Part shown: positions 41,657-53,700 of the stretch, in pieces
Layout: every line of letters starts with the position of its first letter
Numbering within the stretch: the first letter of the stretch is position 1
NCBI GenBank assembly: GCA_964442435.1
Contig: CAYTZG010000010.1
Location: forward strand, 1-57,905
Reading direction: 5' to 3'
DNA length: 57,905 bases
From: CAMXAS01 sp964442435
GTDB lineage: Bacteria; Bacteroidota; Bacteroidia; Bacteroidales; P3
Notes under the pieces: generated by a model
The model's input: the letters and a program-made list of their open reading frames with translations, nothing else
What the model was told of the DNA's origin: nothing
The model's database searches: none
Position numbers and translations under genes: made by a program

Positions 41657-44600
41657 TTACAAGCCTTTCTGACGCCGCAACACCGCCATGGCTTCCGATA
41701 CCGTGATACGGTGCCCTTGATAGAAGGCCGCGATATAACACTCCCGGTTGTTGTCCAACAGACGACGCACGAGCGCGCGCACCACCTCTATATCGGAATA
41801 GGTGTCACCGACATTGTATTTATACAGACCGTCCTTGTCCATATAATACGTCAGCTTGAACGACGGATCGACCTTGAATACATCCTGATAGTATTCCAGC
41901 GGGTCTTCCAACGGCCGACGGAACGCCCCCAACTGCAGTTTGAAATAAACCTGGTCGCTGTATGCCGGTTCCTGCTCTGCCAGCGGATAGTCGCTGCCGG
42001 CGAGTTGGTTCTTGGCCTGCGGATTGAACAGGCGGAACGTGACGCGACGGTTGAGCCGGTGTTCCTCCTCGTTGCGCGCGTTTTTGATGAGCGGACGACT
42101 CTTGCCGTAAGACTTGGACACGAGGCGGTCGGTGTCGAAACCTTTTTTCTCGACATAAGCCACCGTGCTGGCCAAACGGCGGTCGGTCAAAGCCACATTG
42201 TAGGTCTCGCTGCCGCGTTCGTCGGCGTGCGCCTCGATTTCGAATATCATGTTCGGATTCTTGAGCGCGATGATAATCATACGGTCCAACTCACGCGTGG
42301 CATCCCGCACAAGGCTGTCGCCGTCGAAATCGAAATAGAGGTTATTGATATATACCTCATCGCCGAGTTCCGCAAGTTTGGGCACGCATTCAAACAATAT
42401 GTAGTCACGCGTAACGACGGTACGGCGTAAATCCGACATTTCGACCGACTTGGGCAAAGACGGCTGGCCGTTGGCCCCCATCGTCGTGATTTCTATCTGA
42501 TAGGCGGCGTTGGGCGCCACGTCGATATAAGAAACCTTGCCCGCCTGATTGGTAAGCAAAATCAAAGCCTTGTCGTCGTTGGTACGCACAAAGAACGGCT
42601 GGTCGGCCGGCCGTTGCCGCGTCTTATCCTCGCAGACCTCGCATTTGGCACCGGGCGGCACCACCTGCAACTTGGTACGGCGCAACGGGTCGGCCATACG
42701 TTTCTGATATTCATTGACGTAACGGGCATCCACTCGCGCCACATCCTTTCGGTGCTTGGAGATACTGTCAATTATCTGCTTGGCCGACATACTGTCGTTG
42801 AGATACTTCGTCAAGTCCTGCTTTTCGGTGGGCTGCACGACGTTCATGCCGAAGAACGATTCAAACGGTTGTGAGGTATCGACCGCCTTGACCGTATCGG
42901 GCTGTGGCGCGACGGCCATGAGCGTATCCATTGTGGGCATTGTATCGGCAAGGGCCATGAGTGAATCGGCGATACGCAAGCTGTCGGCCAAAGCGGCGGC
43001 CATCAACGAGTCGGCTATGCGCAAACTATCCTGCAAGGCCATGAGCGAATCGGCGATACGCAAACTGTCGGCGGCCATCAACGCGGCCGCGATGGAGTCG
43101 GCGATACGGAGGCTGTCGGCCAGGGCCGCCGCCATAAGCGAATCGGCCAAACGCTTGGCTTCCAGTTCCGCCAAAAGTTCGGTGCTGTCGATAGGCGCAT
43201 CCGGATGCGGGAACAGCAGAAGGTCCGGCCCGATGTAGAAATGGTCGCGATGACCGGGCTTGGTATAACGGTTGCTGGAAAAGACGACGCGCTCGCGCAC
43301 CGAATCCCAAATCAAGCCGTGGTCGTCGAACGAAGAATTGATTGGTGCGGGAATATGTTTGACTTTGGCAACCTTGCGGTGTTTTTGGTCGAACGCGGCG
43401 ATATACAAATCCAAACCGCCCATGCCGACGTGACCGTCCGATGCGAATACGAAACACGTATCGTTGAGCCATTGCGGGAACTGTTCCAACCCTTTCGTAT
43501 TGACGAGCGAATCGAAACGGATGGGACCGCCCCAATCTTTGTTGACCTGTACGAGCGCCCCAAGCGGATTGACCGGCTGTTTGGGCGCTTTGCCCTTGCT
43601 TGCCGCACTACGGCTACGGGCCGCCGCCGAAGGGGACGCCACTTTCTTTTTACGCGTTACCTTGGCCGGCGGTGTTTCCGGGATACGTTCCATATACCAG
43701 ATGTCGGTGCCCGTACCACCTTCATTGTCCTTGACGACGAACAACAGGCGGTTGCCATTGGGCGAAATGGCGGGTTGCCCCACCCTACCCACGAAATCCG
43801 GGCCGTTTTCGTAGTGGTTGAACTGGAATTCGGCCAATTCATCCCAACTGCCGTCGCTTTGACGCTTTACAGTATATACACCGCTCTTGTCCACCTGACT
43901 CCACATGAAGTAGCCGATTTGGCGGTTGGCATCGTAAGAGAACGTGCCGATGTTGCCGCGCAGGTTTTTGAACGGCCCCGGCAGCAATTGCGGATTGCCC
44001 CACATTTGGGTCTCGGGTTGATAAGCCGCCGAATACAGACGGGAATAACTGTGTCCGGTACGCGGGTCCATGACGGTTTCGCCTTTAAGCGGACGCGTGG
44101 ACGAGAAAACGAGTTCGTCGTTGTCGAGCAACACACAGCCGTATTCGCTGAAAGCCGAATTAATCAGGCTATCGCAAAGCAAAATATCCTTGGGATAAAC
44201 CGGTGCGCCGGAATCGGTCGCGGCCCGTCCCAACTCCAACATATCACGCCAATGTTCCAACGGCATTTGGTAACGCGCCATCGTATCCAAAACCGAATCG
44301 ACTTCATCGTAGTGGCTGACGGAAAACAATGTATACACATACTCGCGCAGGAAATCCCGGCCCCGCTCGCCTCTGTCCCATATATACTTAAACGCGTTGT
44401 AGGCGGCTTCCGGATGATTCAGTTTCTGTCGGGTCAGACCCAACTTATAATAAATCCGAATCGCCCTCGTATCGTTTTTCTCCTTTTTCAAGGCGCGGTT
44501 GTAGCGGTCGGTCGATACGATGTACTGCTCGCGTTTGAAGGCGGCATCGCCGGCCGAAATCAGCTTCTTGACCTGTCCGGTAAAAGCGTATTCACCGGTC

Positions 44601-44707
44601 GTATCGGCCAAATAGGATGGCTGCGCGGAAACGCCACCGCCCAACCAAAGACCCGCCATTACCAAGAGCGGGAGCCATATTTTGCTATATATCTTAGGTC
44701 GTCTCAT
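41657..44707 (-). CDS. PorE-like envelope protein: TPR, beta-propeller, OmpA and SPOR domains, 1016 aa
   Basis: Signal peptide MRRPKIYSKIWLPLLVMAGL, cleavage near VSAQ. Residues about 35-150 are TPR-like (AYNAFKYIWDRGERG). Residues about 160-500 hold PD40-type propeller repeats (GNRLLFVVKDNEGGTGTDIW, SDGHVGMGGLDLYIA). Residues about 510-592 are a tandem low-complexity segment built on LADSLRIADSLMA. A short regulatory-like beta domain lies near 720-760. The OmpA peptidoglycan-binding domain covers about 785-900 (NLYFDFDGDSL, EIEAHADERGSETYN, LTDRRLASTV, SYGKSRP). The last 90 residues resemble a SPOR domain (YFKLQLGAFRRP). PorE of T9SS has TPR, propeller, regulatory and OmpA parts in the same order; the repeat and SPOR end are extra. 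It lies 3 bp after the adhesin gene and 15 bp before the SprF-like gene. Confidence 0.88.
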   Translation of the reverse strand: MRRPKIYSKIWLPLLVMAGLWLGGGVSAQPSYLADTTGEYAFTGQVKKLISAGDAAFKREQYIVSTDRYNRALKKEKNDTRAIRIYYKLGLTRQKLNHPEAAYNAFKYIWDRGERGRDFLREYVYTLFSVSHYDEVDSVLDTMARYQMPLEHWRDMLELGRAATDSGAPVYPKDILLCDSLINSAFSEYGCVLLDNDELVFSSTRPLKGETVMDPRTGHSYSRLYSAAYQPETQMWGNPQLLPGPFKNLRGNIGTFSYDANRQIGYFMWSQVDKSGVYTVKRQSDGSWDELAEFQFNHYENGPDFVGRVGQPAISPNGNRLLFVVKDNEGGTGTDIWYMERIPETPPAKVTRKKKVASPSAAARSRSAASKGKAPKQPVNPLGALVQVNKDWGGPIRFDSLVNTKGLEQFPQWLNDTCFVFASDGHVGMGGLDLYIAAFDQKHRKVAKVKHIPAPINSSFDDHGLIWDSVRERVVFSSNRYTKPGHRDHFYIGPDLLLFPHPDAPIDSTELLAELEAKRLADSLMAAALADSLRIADSIAAALMAADSLRIADSLMALQDSLRIADSLMAAALADSLRIADSLMALADTMPTMDTLMAVAPQPDTVKAVDTSQPFESFFGMNVVQPTEKQDLTKYLNDSMSAKQIIDSISKHRKDVARVDARYVNEYQKRMADPLRRTKLQVVPPGAKCEVCEDKTRQRPADQPFFVRTNDDKALILLTNQAGKVSYIDVAPNAAYQIEITTMGANGQPSLPKSVEMSDLRRTVVTRDYILFECVPKLAELGDEVYINNLYFDFDGDSLVRDATRELDRMIIIALKNPNMIFEIEAHADERGSETYNVALTDRRLASTVAYVEKKGFDTDRLVSKSYGKSRPLIKNARNEEEHRLNRRVTFRLFNPQAKNQLAGSDYPLAEQEPAYSDQVYFKLQLGAFRRPLEDPLEYYQDVFKVDPSFKLTYYMDKDGLYKYNVGDTYSDIEVVRALVRRLLDNNRECYIAAFYQGHRITVSEAMAVLRRQKGL
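42930..43170 (-). repeat. In-frame tandem repeat coding for ADSLRIADSLMA units
   Basis: At least six related units, alternating ADSLRIADSLMA and AADSIAAALMA types, occupy residues about 512-592 of the PorE-like protein. The DNA is repetitive as well, so length may vary between strains. Confidence 0.85.
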
Positions 44708-44710
44708 GTC

Positions 44711-47700
44711 TTACTTAGTAAAAACCGATACCGTGCCTTTCTTGACGTATTCCTGTCCGTTTTTCCGAATCGTAACGACATACAGGTATTCGCCGGGGGA
44801 AACGGTCTTGCCCTTATACGTGCCGTCCCAACCCTCCTGATGCGTCGAACGGAACAACTCCCGTCCGAAGCGGTCGAAGATGATGACATCGGCACCATTC
44901 ATGAATATATCGTTGATGCCGTCTCCGTTGGGGGAGAAAGCATTGGGGATATCGCCTATTTCGTCCGACATACTGATGAGTACCTGCAACGTGTCGCGGC
45001 AACCGGTCACGGTATCGCGTACCATCAGCTCAACGGCGCAGTCTTCGTAAAGCCGCAAGGTGGAAACCGCCGCCATCGTGCTGTCGTGGCGATCCAACAG
45101 TTCGTCGGGCGCCCACAGATAAGCATATTGCAGACTGCCGCCCATGGCTTCGGCCACCAACTTGACCTTGGTGCCGAACGGCACGCGAACGTCATGACCG
45201 GGCTGTACGAAACGCGCCTCTACGTCAAACGTATGGATTTCGACATATTGCGTGTCGACTTTCGTAAAGACGTAAAGCAAAACATCTTCGTCAACGGGGG
45301 GAGCCAAAGGTTCATCGGGATTGTCTTCAGGTTGCTCGGTGTCTTCAGGTATAGGGTCAGGGCCAGGCAGATCTGGATTCTCCGGGTCTTCGGGCGTCGG
45401 TTGCTCCTCCGGAACATCGGGTATATCGGGTGTCTCGGTATCGGCATAGACGAACGTGCTGTCGCGGCCGATGACCATAAGTTTGATGGATGGCGCGTCG
45501 GCCATTATCGTAAGCGACTCGGTATGGTCGTCTTCCGCTATCGGTTCGTAAACGCTGTCGCCCACCAGACGGTACCAGTCGAAATGATAGCGTTCGCTGT
45601 TGCCGCCGTAAGGCTTGGCCGAAATCTCGAACGGCGCGGCCATACAGGCCGTATCCTCTGCCGCCATCGCCATGGCGAACGTGCTGTCGACGGCAATCGT
45701 TACGGAATCGAAAGCCACACAGGCCGAGCGGCCGAAATAGAACGGCCGGGTCATATCGACGCGTTCGGTCGCCCGCACGCGGAAAATCTCTTCGGGATTA
45801 TACAGCCCCTTGGTGGCGAAGGTCGTGGCGGGGTCGTCGGGCGCGGCCGGGTCACTCAGCGTGACGCGGTTTTCGGGATACCATACATACGTATAATCGG
45901 CGGGCGTGCCATATTGGGTAGACACCACAGCCAACGAAACGCCCGACCGTCCGTAAACGACCGTATCATCTCCCGGCTTCGCCAGTATCGCATACGTATA
46001 AGGAGCCGTGCGTACCGAAACCCTATCGGTGGCGTTGCAGTCGTTTTGCGCATAGAAGCCGATTTTGCCCGTATCGGTCGGCATTCCCCCGCCTGCGAAC
46101 TGCATCCAAGCCACGGTTTCGATGCCGGCCAAATCGTCGTTTTCGTGGATCAAAGAATCTTGAAGCGGTGTCAGCACCTCATCGGTCTGCCAATGGTAGG
46201 ATGTGCCCTTTTCGGTATATATAACAGGAATCTCCACATAGGCGTATGCGCTGTCGCCGGGGCAGTAATGGCTTACTTTCACGATGTTGTTGTCCGCGAA
46301 ATCGGGAATGGAGTCGACGGGACGGACGGTCATCGAAGTGTCGCGCGTACCGCAGACATTGAAAGTACGCAGCATGAGCGGGAAATGGTTGGGGAAGCCG
46401 GCCGGATCGGTCAATGTCAAACGGTTGTAGAAAATGGCCGAACCCGCATCGGTGGTAATGGCTTTGGCGGCATCGTAAACATCGGGCACCGTCCAGTGCA
46501 CACTGTCTATCTCTTCATTCGCCGCCACGATGAACGCTATCTCGGTATGCGTCTTGCACGGATAGGGCAAACGCGTCAACGTAGCCTTGGGCGCGGAATC
46601 CCGAACGGCCACGGCATAGCCGACCGGCGCACTCAAACCGCAGGAAAGCGGATTGTTGAGTTCCAAAAAGCGCACGCGCACCGTATCCATGCCCGCTTTG
46701 GAAGCCGTATACTCGGCATGGAGCAGGCTGTCCGCCAGGGTACCCATAACCAAACGGCGCGTCCAACCTTCGGGGGTTTCCCATACATAGCGGACGGCGG
46801 CGGGCGCATCCGGATGGGTCAAATCAAACGACAAATCGCTGCCGATACACGGCCGGTCGGTCGGGGTCAAGGGGGTGGCATCGCCCGAATAGGTGGCCTG
46901 CAACGTGCCGTTGAACGGCGCCGGCGGATTGACTTTCAAGGTATATTCGAAAGGCAAGGCCGTACCGCAAAGCGCACGCGGATAACAACGGATGACTTTT
47001 TCCACTTCGTCAACGTCCGCATACCATCCCGCTTTGATGACGGCCACGGACGAATCGGCACCTAAAACGATTTCCCAACCCTCGTCTTCCGGCACTTCCC
47101 AATGGTAGGTCACTTCAACCCCGTCTTCCAAATTGGTGGCCGCCGCCTCAAATCTACCCTCGGCGCCCATACAGATACGTTCGGCCCCCGTGATGATCCC
47201 TTCGATGGTCGGAACGGTATCGGCCTTGAGCGCATAGATGGCGGGCAGTACGTGACAGCCGCCCGTATGGCGCGGCGTGAACGTGAGCCGCGTGGAATCA
47301 CCGCTGAACCAGCCCACCATCACGAGGCTGCTGTCGGGCGCGTTCGGGAAATCGAACGTCAGCGGGTTTTCGGGATTGACAACGGCCGCGTCGGAACCGA
47401 TATACGTTACCTGCAAATCATAACCCGTGCCGAAAGTCCATTCGTTGAGCGCTTTGATATCCATCTGCAACGTACTGTCCTTGCAAACCGTCGCATCGGC
47501 GATGATTTCCAAACGTGCCGTATCCATCGGGTGCACGGCCTTCTCGACGGGCTTGCTGACGGAGAAGCGGTTGGGTTCGTTACCGCATTTGGAAAGCACA
47601 TAGGCCTTGACCATGCCCGATGACGAATCCGGCAACACGCGACAGGTCAAGGATTCCGGCTCCAACAGGTTGCTTTCGGTCAGATTGCCGGCGGCATCGA

Positions 47701-50700
47701 ACACGCGCCATCCTTTGGGGAACTCCCAACGGTAACGCGCGATTTCGGGGAGTTCATCCGTCGCGGGCGGCTGAACGGCGTAAGTCACCTCCGTGCCCGC
47801 ACAGGGCGTTTCGTTGAAACCGGCATCGAACACGCGGGCCGGCAAGGCGGGTACCAACGTGATGGTGGTGGAAGTCAACGTATGGTTGGGCGCGGAATAA
47901 GCGCAACGGCGGTTGTCGGGGTCGGTCATCGGCGACACGCGGATAACGCCCTCCGTCTCGCCCACCACGACTTTGACGACGGCCGCCGTCGTATCGGTCA
48001 CGTCATCGGCGAAGCGCCACGTGGGGTCGGGGAACTGCCAACGGTAAGCCGGCGCGGCGGTTTCATTCTCCACGCCTATCCGTACCTCGGAGCCGGGACA
48101 AAGCGGCAGCGTCGGCGCTTCTTCCGTGCGGTCGCTTTCGGCCGCATCGGCCTTGTACCAAATCAAACGACCCAGGCTGCTGACCGAAACGGTGTCGGTC
48201 ATGTGCAGGGCTATATACAGCGTATCGCTCCAGTAGCGGCACGAAGCGCGGCGCGCGGCTACCATCAGATAGAGGTCGTCGCCCACACTCATTTCGCCGT
48301 TGATGGGCGTTACATATATGCTATCGGGGCCATTCGCCAAAGGTTGGCCGGGCAAGGCCGTCAGATTTGCGAATTCGGTATAATCCGGCAACAGTTGCCA
48401 ATCGTAGAACACGTCGTCGTCCGCCTCGTCGTTGAAAGCGGCCTTGACCCACAGCAGGTTGTTGCCGTGCAGACAGAGCGTGTCGTAAACGGTGTCGCCC
48501 ACCATCTGCAGGCCGTTGAACCATTGGGCTTCCGGACGCTGGGGAATACGCAGCAGCGGTTTGAGGTCCAACGTCTCGGACCGCGCGCCGTCGCCGCAGG
48601 CATTGAAGCCGTAGACGGTAATCGTGGCATCGGCGAATCTGAAATCCGGATAACGGATTTCAGGCACGTCCGTCGTATCGGGCCGGCTACGGAACGAAGT
48701 CTGCCAGATATAACCCGTAGCCGCCTCTACCGGTTCCACTTCCACACGTATCGTGTCGTCTTCGCAAAGGGCCGCCAGCGGTTTGAAGACAGGCTGTTCA
48801 GCCACGTCTATCAGGGCCTGCGGCCGAACGGCCATCGGTTTGGAAACGGAAGCGCCGCAGAGGTTGCGGGCGTGAACCGACAGGTTGAGCACATCGTCGG
48901 CCTCGCCGGTCTTGCCGATGGAAAGGACGGCGGGCAAAAGTGCCGCGTTGTCGGTAACCCAGCCTACCGTATAGTCCAAAATGTTGGTGGTGGCGTTGGC
49001 ACCCGTTTGGCCGCCGTTCCAAGAGAAGGTCGGCGTATTTTCGGGATGTTCGTCGGAAACCGGCAACAGACTCCAATGGAAGTCGGGAATAATCGTATAG
49101 GTGTGCGCGCTGCCCACGCAAGGCGGCGCGGCGAGCGTATCGACGGCCGGCGTCGGGCGGGTGTCGCGGATGACACCGCGCGTCAATACGACGAATTTAT
49201 CATAAGGCAGGGAGTCTTCCACCAAATCTTCGATAAACCGGAGCGTATCCATCGGGAAGAGTTCGATGCGCAGGCTGTCGCCATAGCGCTGGCAAACCTT
49301 CCGCCGCGCCGCCACATATATAATATAGGCGCTGTCGGCGAAATCGGGTATATTCACGGCCGCTTTGGTGGAATCATCTTCATGGATTTTCAAAGAATCC
49401 GCCACACCGTAGACCGTCGTCCAAGCGTAACTGAGCGAATCGCGCCGCGGGAGGGCTCCACCGTCGGCATCCGCCTCCGGCGCGTCGACGGAAGGCGACA
49501 GCATGGCTTTTACGGCCATTTCCAAATCCGAGCGCAAACACAGACTGTCTTTCAGGGTTTCTATCAAGACACCGCCCGCCGGGTCGTAACCCGATGCGAA
49601 ATCCAACGACGGCACCGGCTGCACGCGTAGCGGCGGACGCAGAATCTCATCGGCCAAAATCACGAGCGCCTCCGACTCATGACCATCGCCGCAACCGTTG
49701 TTCGGAACCACATAGACGCTCCCCTCCTCGTAAGCCAACGCATCGTAAGACTTCGTGAACACATCCGTCGTATCGGGATTTTCGCGCCAAGGCGTATACC
49801 ATATATACTGACCGGCCTTGTCGATGCCGTCGGTCTTTTCCGCCTCGGCATCTTCCCCCGCATCCTCGGGCGTATTGAGCGAAACCACCTTGAACGTCAG
49901 TTTTTCCCTATCGCAGATATACTCGGAAACCATGACGACGGCATACTTGTCCGCTTCGGTAATGGCGTCGGAGGTTTGTATCCTGAGCCCCGGCATCTGC
50001 GCTTCCTCGCCGCAACGGTTTACGACCACCACCTGTATTTCGAGCGTATCGGCCGTAGACGGCAACGTCATCTTGAGCGTGTCGAGCTTTGTCCAGTCTC
50101 CGTCTTCCGGCAATTCCTGCAAGATGAATCCGCCGCCGGCCAACTTCATGTCGCCATCGCAGACATTCGCATAAGCCTGCGTCGAATCCTTGCGCCAACG
50201 GAAATAATAACTTTCGCCCGTAATATCCAACTTCTTCAAATCCAAATAATAGGCCACGTTTTCACTCGTGGTGGCACAAGGTTTGGTTTGAATACGCTTG
50301 CTGTCGCTCTTGCTCTCCTTGTCGTAGAGGTAATTCCATATTCTATCGTCGCCCTGCAAAGCCGTCGTGTCGATGTTGCGCAACGCGATGGTCAGCGTGT
50401 CGCCATAGCGTTGGCAGGTTTCGTGACGCGAGGTCAGCCAGATATAATTGACCTTGGTCGGCGACGCCACCTTGGTTACCGTCCACAGGCTGTCGCTTGC
50501 ATTGAGACCGCTGCCCGCCTCGTATGCCTTGAATTCCGTTACCGACTCGTCGGCCTGCGTCAGGCTCCACGCATAATGGAAGCGGGATACGGCCACGGTC
50601 GCCGCATCGTCTTTCGGTGTCGGCGCGGCTTCCAGCGCCACCGGCTTGCGTAAGCAAATCGTATCCAAAACCGTATCGGCCCCTATGACATGATAGGGCT

Positions 50701-53700
50701 GGTAAATGAAAGCGTCAAAATCCACCCGCGCCAACACCGGCACGGCCGGCCGCTTGAAGACGGACGTTATTTTGAGCGTGTCGTTCTGCGGACGTACCCC
50801 GCACTTATTGTAGGCTTCGAGGTATATCACGCCCTTGTTGTAGGCGAACGTATCGGCAAAATGAATCTTATACTGATAATCTTCGGTCAAGCGGCCGGCC
50901 GCGCGGTCGGCCACGGAGTCCGCCACCCGCACCGTATCCGTCTGTACGTCCCACGGATAGTGGAAAACATAATGCGTGGCGTGTTGCACCGTATCGAACA
51001 GGAAATCGACGGCCTCGTATTCGCAAAGGAAATCGTCGGGGCGGACGGCCGTAATCTCGCCGCGCGCGATAACCTTGGATATGGGCCTAATCGTGTCTTG
51101 TTTGAAAGAAGACGTATCGCAATGCGCAACCATGGCGGCACGCAACAGAATCGGCTCGCGGCCCACGACCATTTTTACCGTATCGTGATAGGGCGCCTTG
51201 CTCAACATCTGCCAACCGCTCGCTTCCAAAAACGCCCAATCGGCACTCGGTTCACCGTCCCCATCGCTTTCGCCGTCACCATCGCCGTCGGCCAAGGCCG
51301 CGGTGCCGGCCGACACGCCCGGTCCATACAACGACTGGATGTCGAAAGCCGCATAATAGGTTTCCTTATCCTGCTGTGTCCACCGCAACGTATAATAGAC
51401 CGTATCGCCCTCGCAAGGCGCCGGATTGGCGAGACGCTTTTTATTGTCCTTCGTATAGGTATTATCGGGATGCGCATCGTAGAAATCCCCCTTCACGGTA
51501 ATCGTATCCGTAAACCAAACCGAAATATCCAACGTATCGCCCTTGTTCGTGGCATCGCAGTCATAACGGCTCGAAGCCACGCGCACGATTGCCCGTGTAT
51601 GGTCGCCTTTCAGCAGCGACGTCATGATATCCGCCGTGTCGTAGTCTTTCGTATGGTTGACTTCCGTCCAACCCAAACCGTCTGGGAGGAACCATCTGAA
51701 AAAGACGCTGTCGTCCACATCCGCCCCTTTCTTGACCGAGAACGTGTAGAGATTGTCGGCGCAGACCGTATCCGGCTGGCTGACCAATATGGGCTTACTT
51801 GTCCATGGCTTGACGTTGATGACCAATGTGTCGAGGTGCTGCGGCAGCGTATCATCGCCTACGATTTTGAAATTACAACCGAAGATTCCCGCTTTCGATT
51901 TCAGGCCGGATAGCTTCGTCCGCGTACCGTAAATACTGATCGGCCTGTCGGCAAGGTCGTCCACATTAAGCCGTATGCCTATCGTATCATCCTCAACCGC
52001 CATGCCGCTGAGGGAATTTTGTACATAACTCCACGTTTTCGGATACCTTATGACATAACTTATCGTATCGCCCGGCAAAATCTGCTGTTTGGGCTTAACG
52101 AACCGGTAGCCGACCTCCGACCCACGGCAAGGGGTTGTATCACCTATAATCTGGCACCGCACGAAAGGATGGACGAACACCGTGGAATCCAAATAGGTAC
52201 CATAACCGCAACGGTTCCCTATCCGCAACTGCACGAGGCCGCTCGATGGGCCGGCCGTCGCTATGATTTCCTTGTTGTCGCCCTCGAACTTATCGCGGAT
52301 GAGCCAGTCATCCGGCAACTTCCAGTCGTAATCCACGCGGTCGGTCACAACTTCCTTGCGTCGCTCGATATCTTCACCTATATCATCCGGCTTGAAATAA
52401 CTGCTGTTGGAGTTAGACATCAAATCCAATTCCATCCCCTCGCAAATCGTGTCCCAACATCTGAGATCGACTTCACGGATATCCACCGTGCGCAACGTAT
52501 CGATGATTTTGATAGAGTAAATCCCCGTATCCCCGGCACCGCAACCGTTATAGGCATAGAAACCGATTCTGGCATCCCGGTTGCCTTCAAGATAAGTACG
52601 GGCATCTTGCTCCACGCGGAAATTGATCCACGAAGAGTCTTTCCGCGCTTTTCCCGACGTGAGGTCGAGGATGCTGCGCGGTTCGAATGTCGTGGCAACC
52701 CGAATCTTGTAATCGTTTACTTCGGCTGAGGTAAAGAGCTTGCCATCACTGTAATCCACCAACCGGAACGTCGAACCGCCGTCCGGATTGAAAAGCGTAT
52801 CGCCCTTGACCAATAAGCCATACGTATGCGTGGCCGTCAACGAGGAAGCATATATCTCCGTATAATTACAAAGGAAAAAGCGTTCCGGTTCTTCCTGCTC
52901 CCCTTCGGCCATGTTGTTTTCCACCAGTTGACTCCACATGTCTTCCGTATACTGGGGCGCCACCTTGTGATTGGTGATAGGGTCATACAGGATGGGGGTC
53001 GTAGGCGGATTCTTGACGAACACCTTGAACTTTTTGGTGTTTTTCCCCCTGTCCTTACCCAAATTCCAAAAACAGGCATTGGCCGGATAGACTTCCACGT
53101 ATACCGTATCGCCCGGACTGTTCCAAGAGGTGCGTGAAGTTTGGAACTTGTAATAGCCCGGCGGGTTATTCGAAGACAACTCTTTCCATGGCGGGTTGAT
53201 GGATTGGTTGTATTTGTTTTTGGGTGATATCGCGAAATATTCCGCATTGGAATAGGCATCGTAATTGGTTTTGGATGCATCGTCCGGCATATATATCAAA
53301 AGCGTCGTCTCCTTGCCGGCGCACACCATATCGTCGGACGGTTCCAACTCATAAGTAATCGGATGGGCCGGATCTTCGAAATCCGAAATGGAATCCAACC
53401 GAAACATCTTGATTTTATCCGTATAGGTAAAATCCTCCGGAAGCCCGCCCCGCTGGATACAGGAGTCGCATCGAATCGTCAACGTAACCTCGTACTCGTT
53501 GTCGCCGGGATGTCCTTCCAAAACGCGGAACGCCACACGGCTCTTGTTCTTGGGGCCGAACCCATAGCCTTTAAGCGAGGTGTAGTTGTCCATTCTGGAC
53601 GTAGCCAACTCCAATTCCGCTTCGTCGTACGTCCATTCGTAGGTATAATAATATTCCGGCAGCAAGTTCGCCGTACCCGCCGCCAGCGAATCCATATATT

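Noticed and set aside
43205..47065. Plus-strand open frame of 1286 codons opposite the adhesin and PorE-like genes
   Set aside because: Antisense shadow. The minus-strand frames have signal peptides, OmpA and sorting domains; the plus frame is Arg/His/Gly-rich without any domain.
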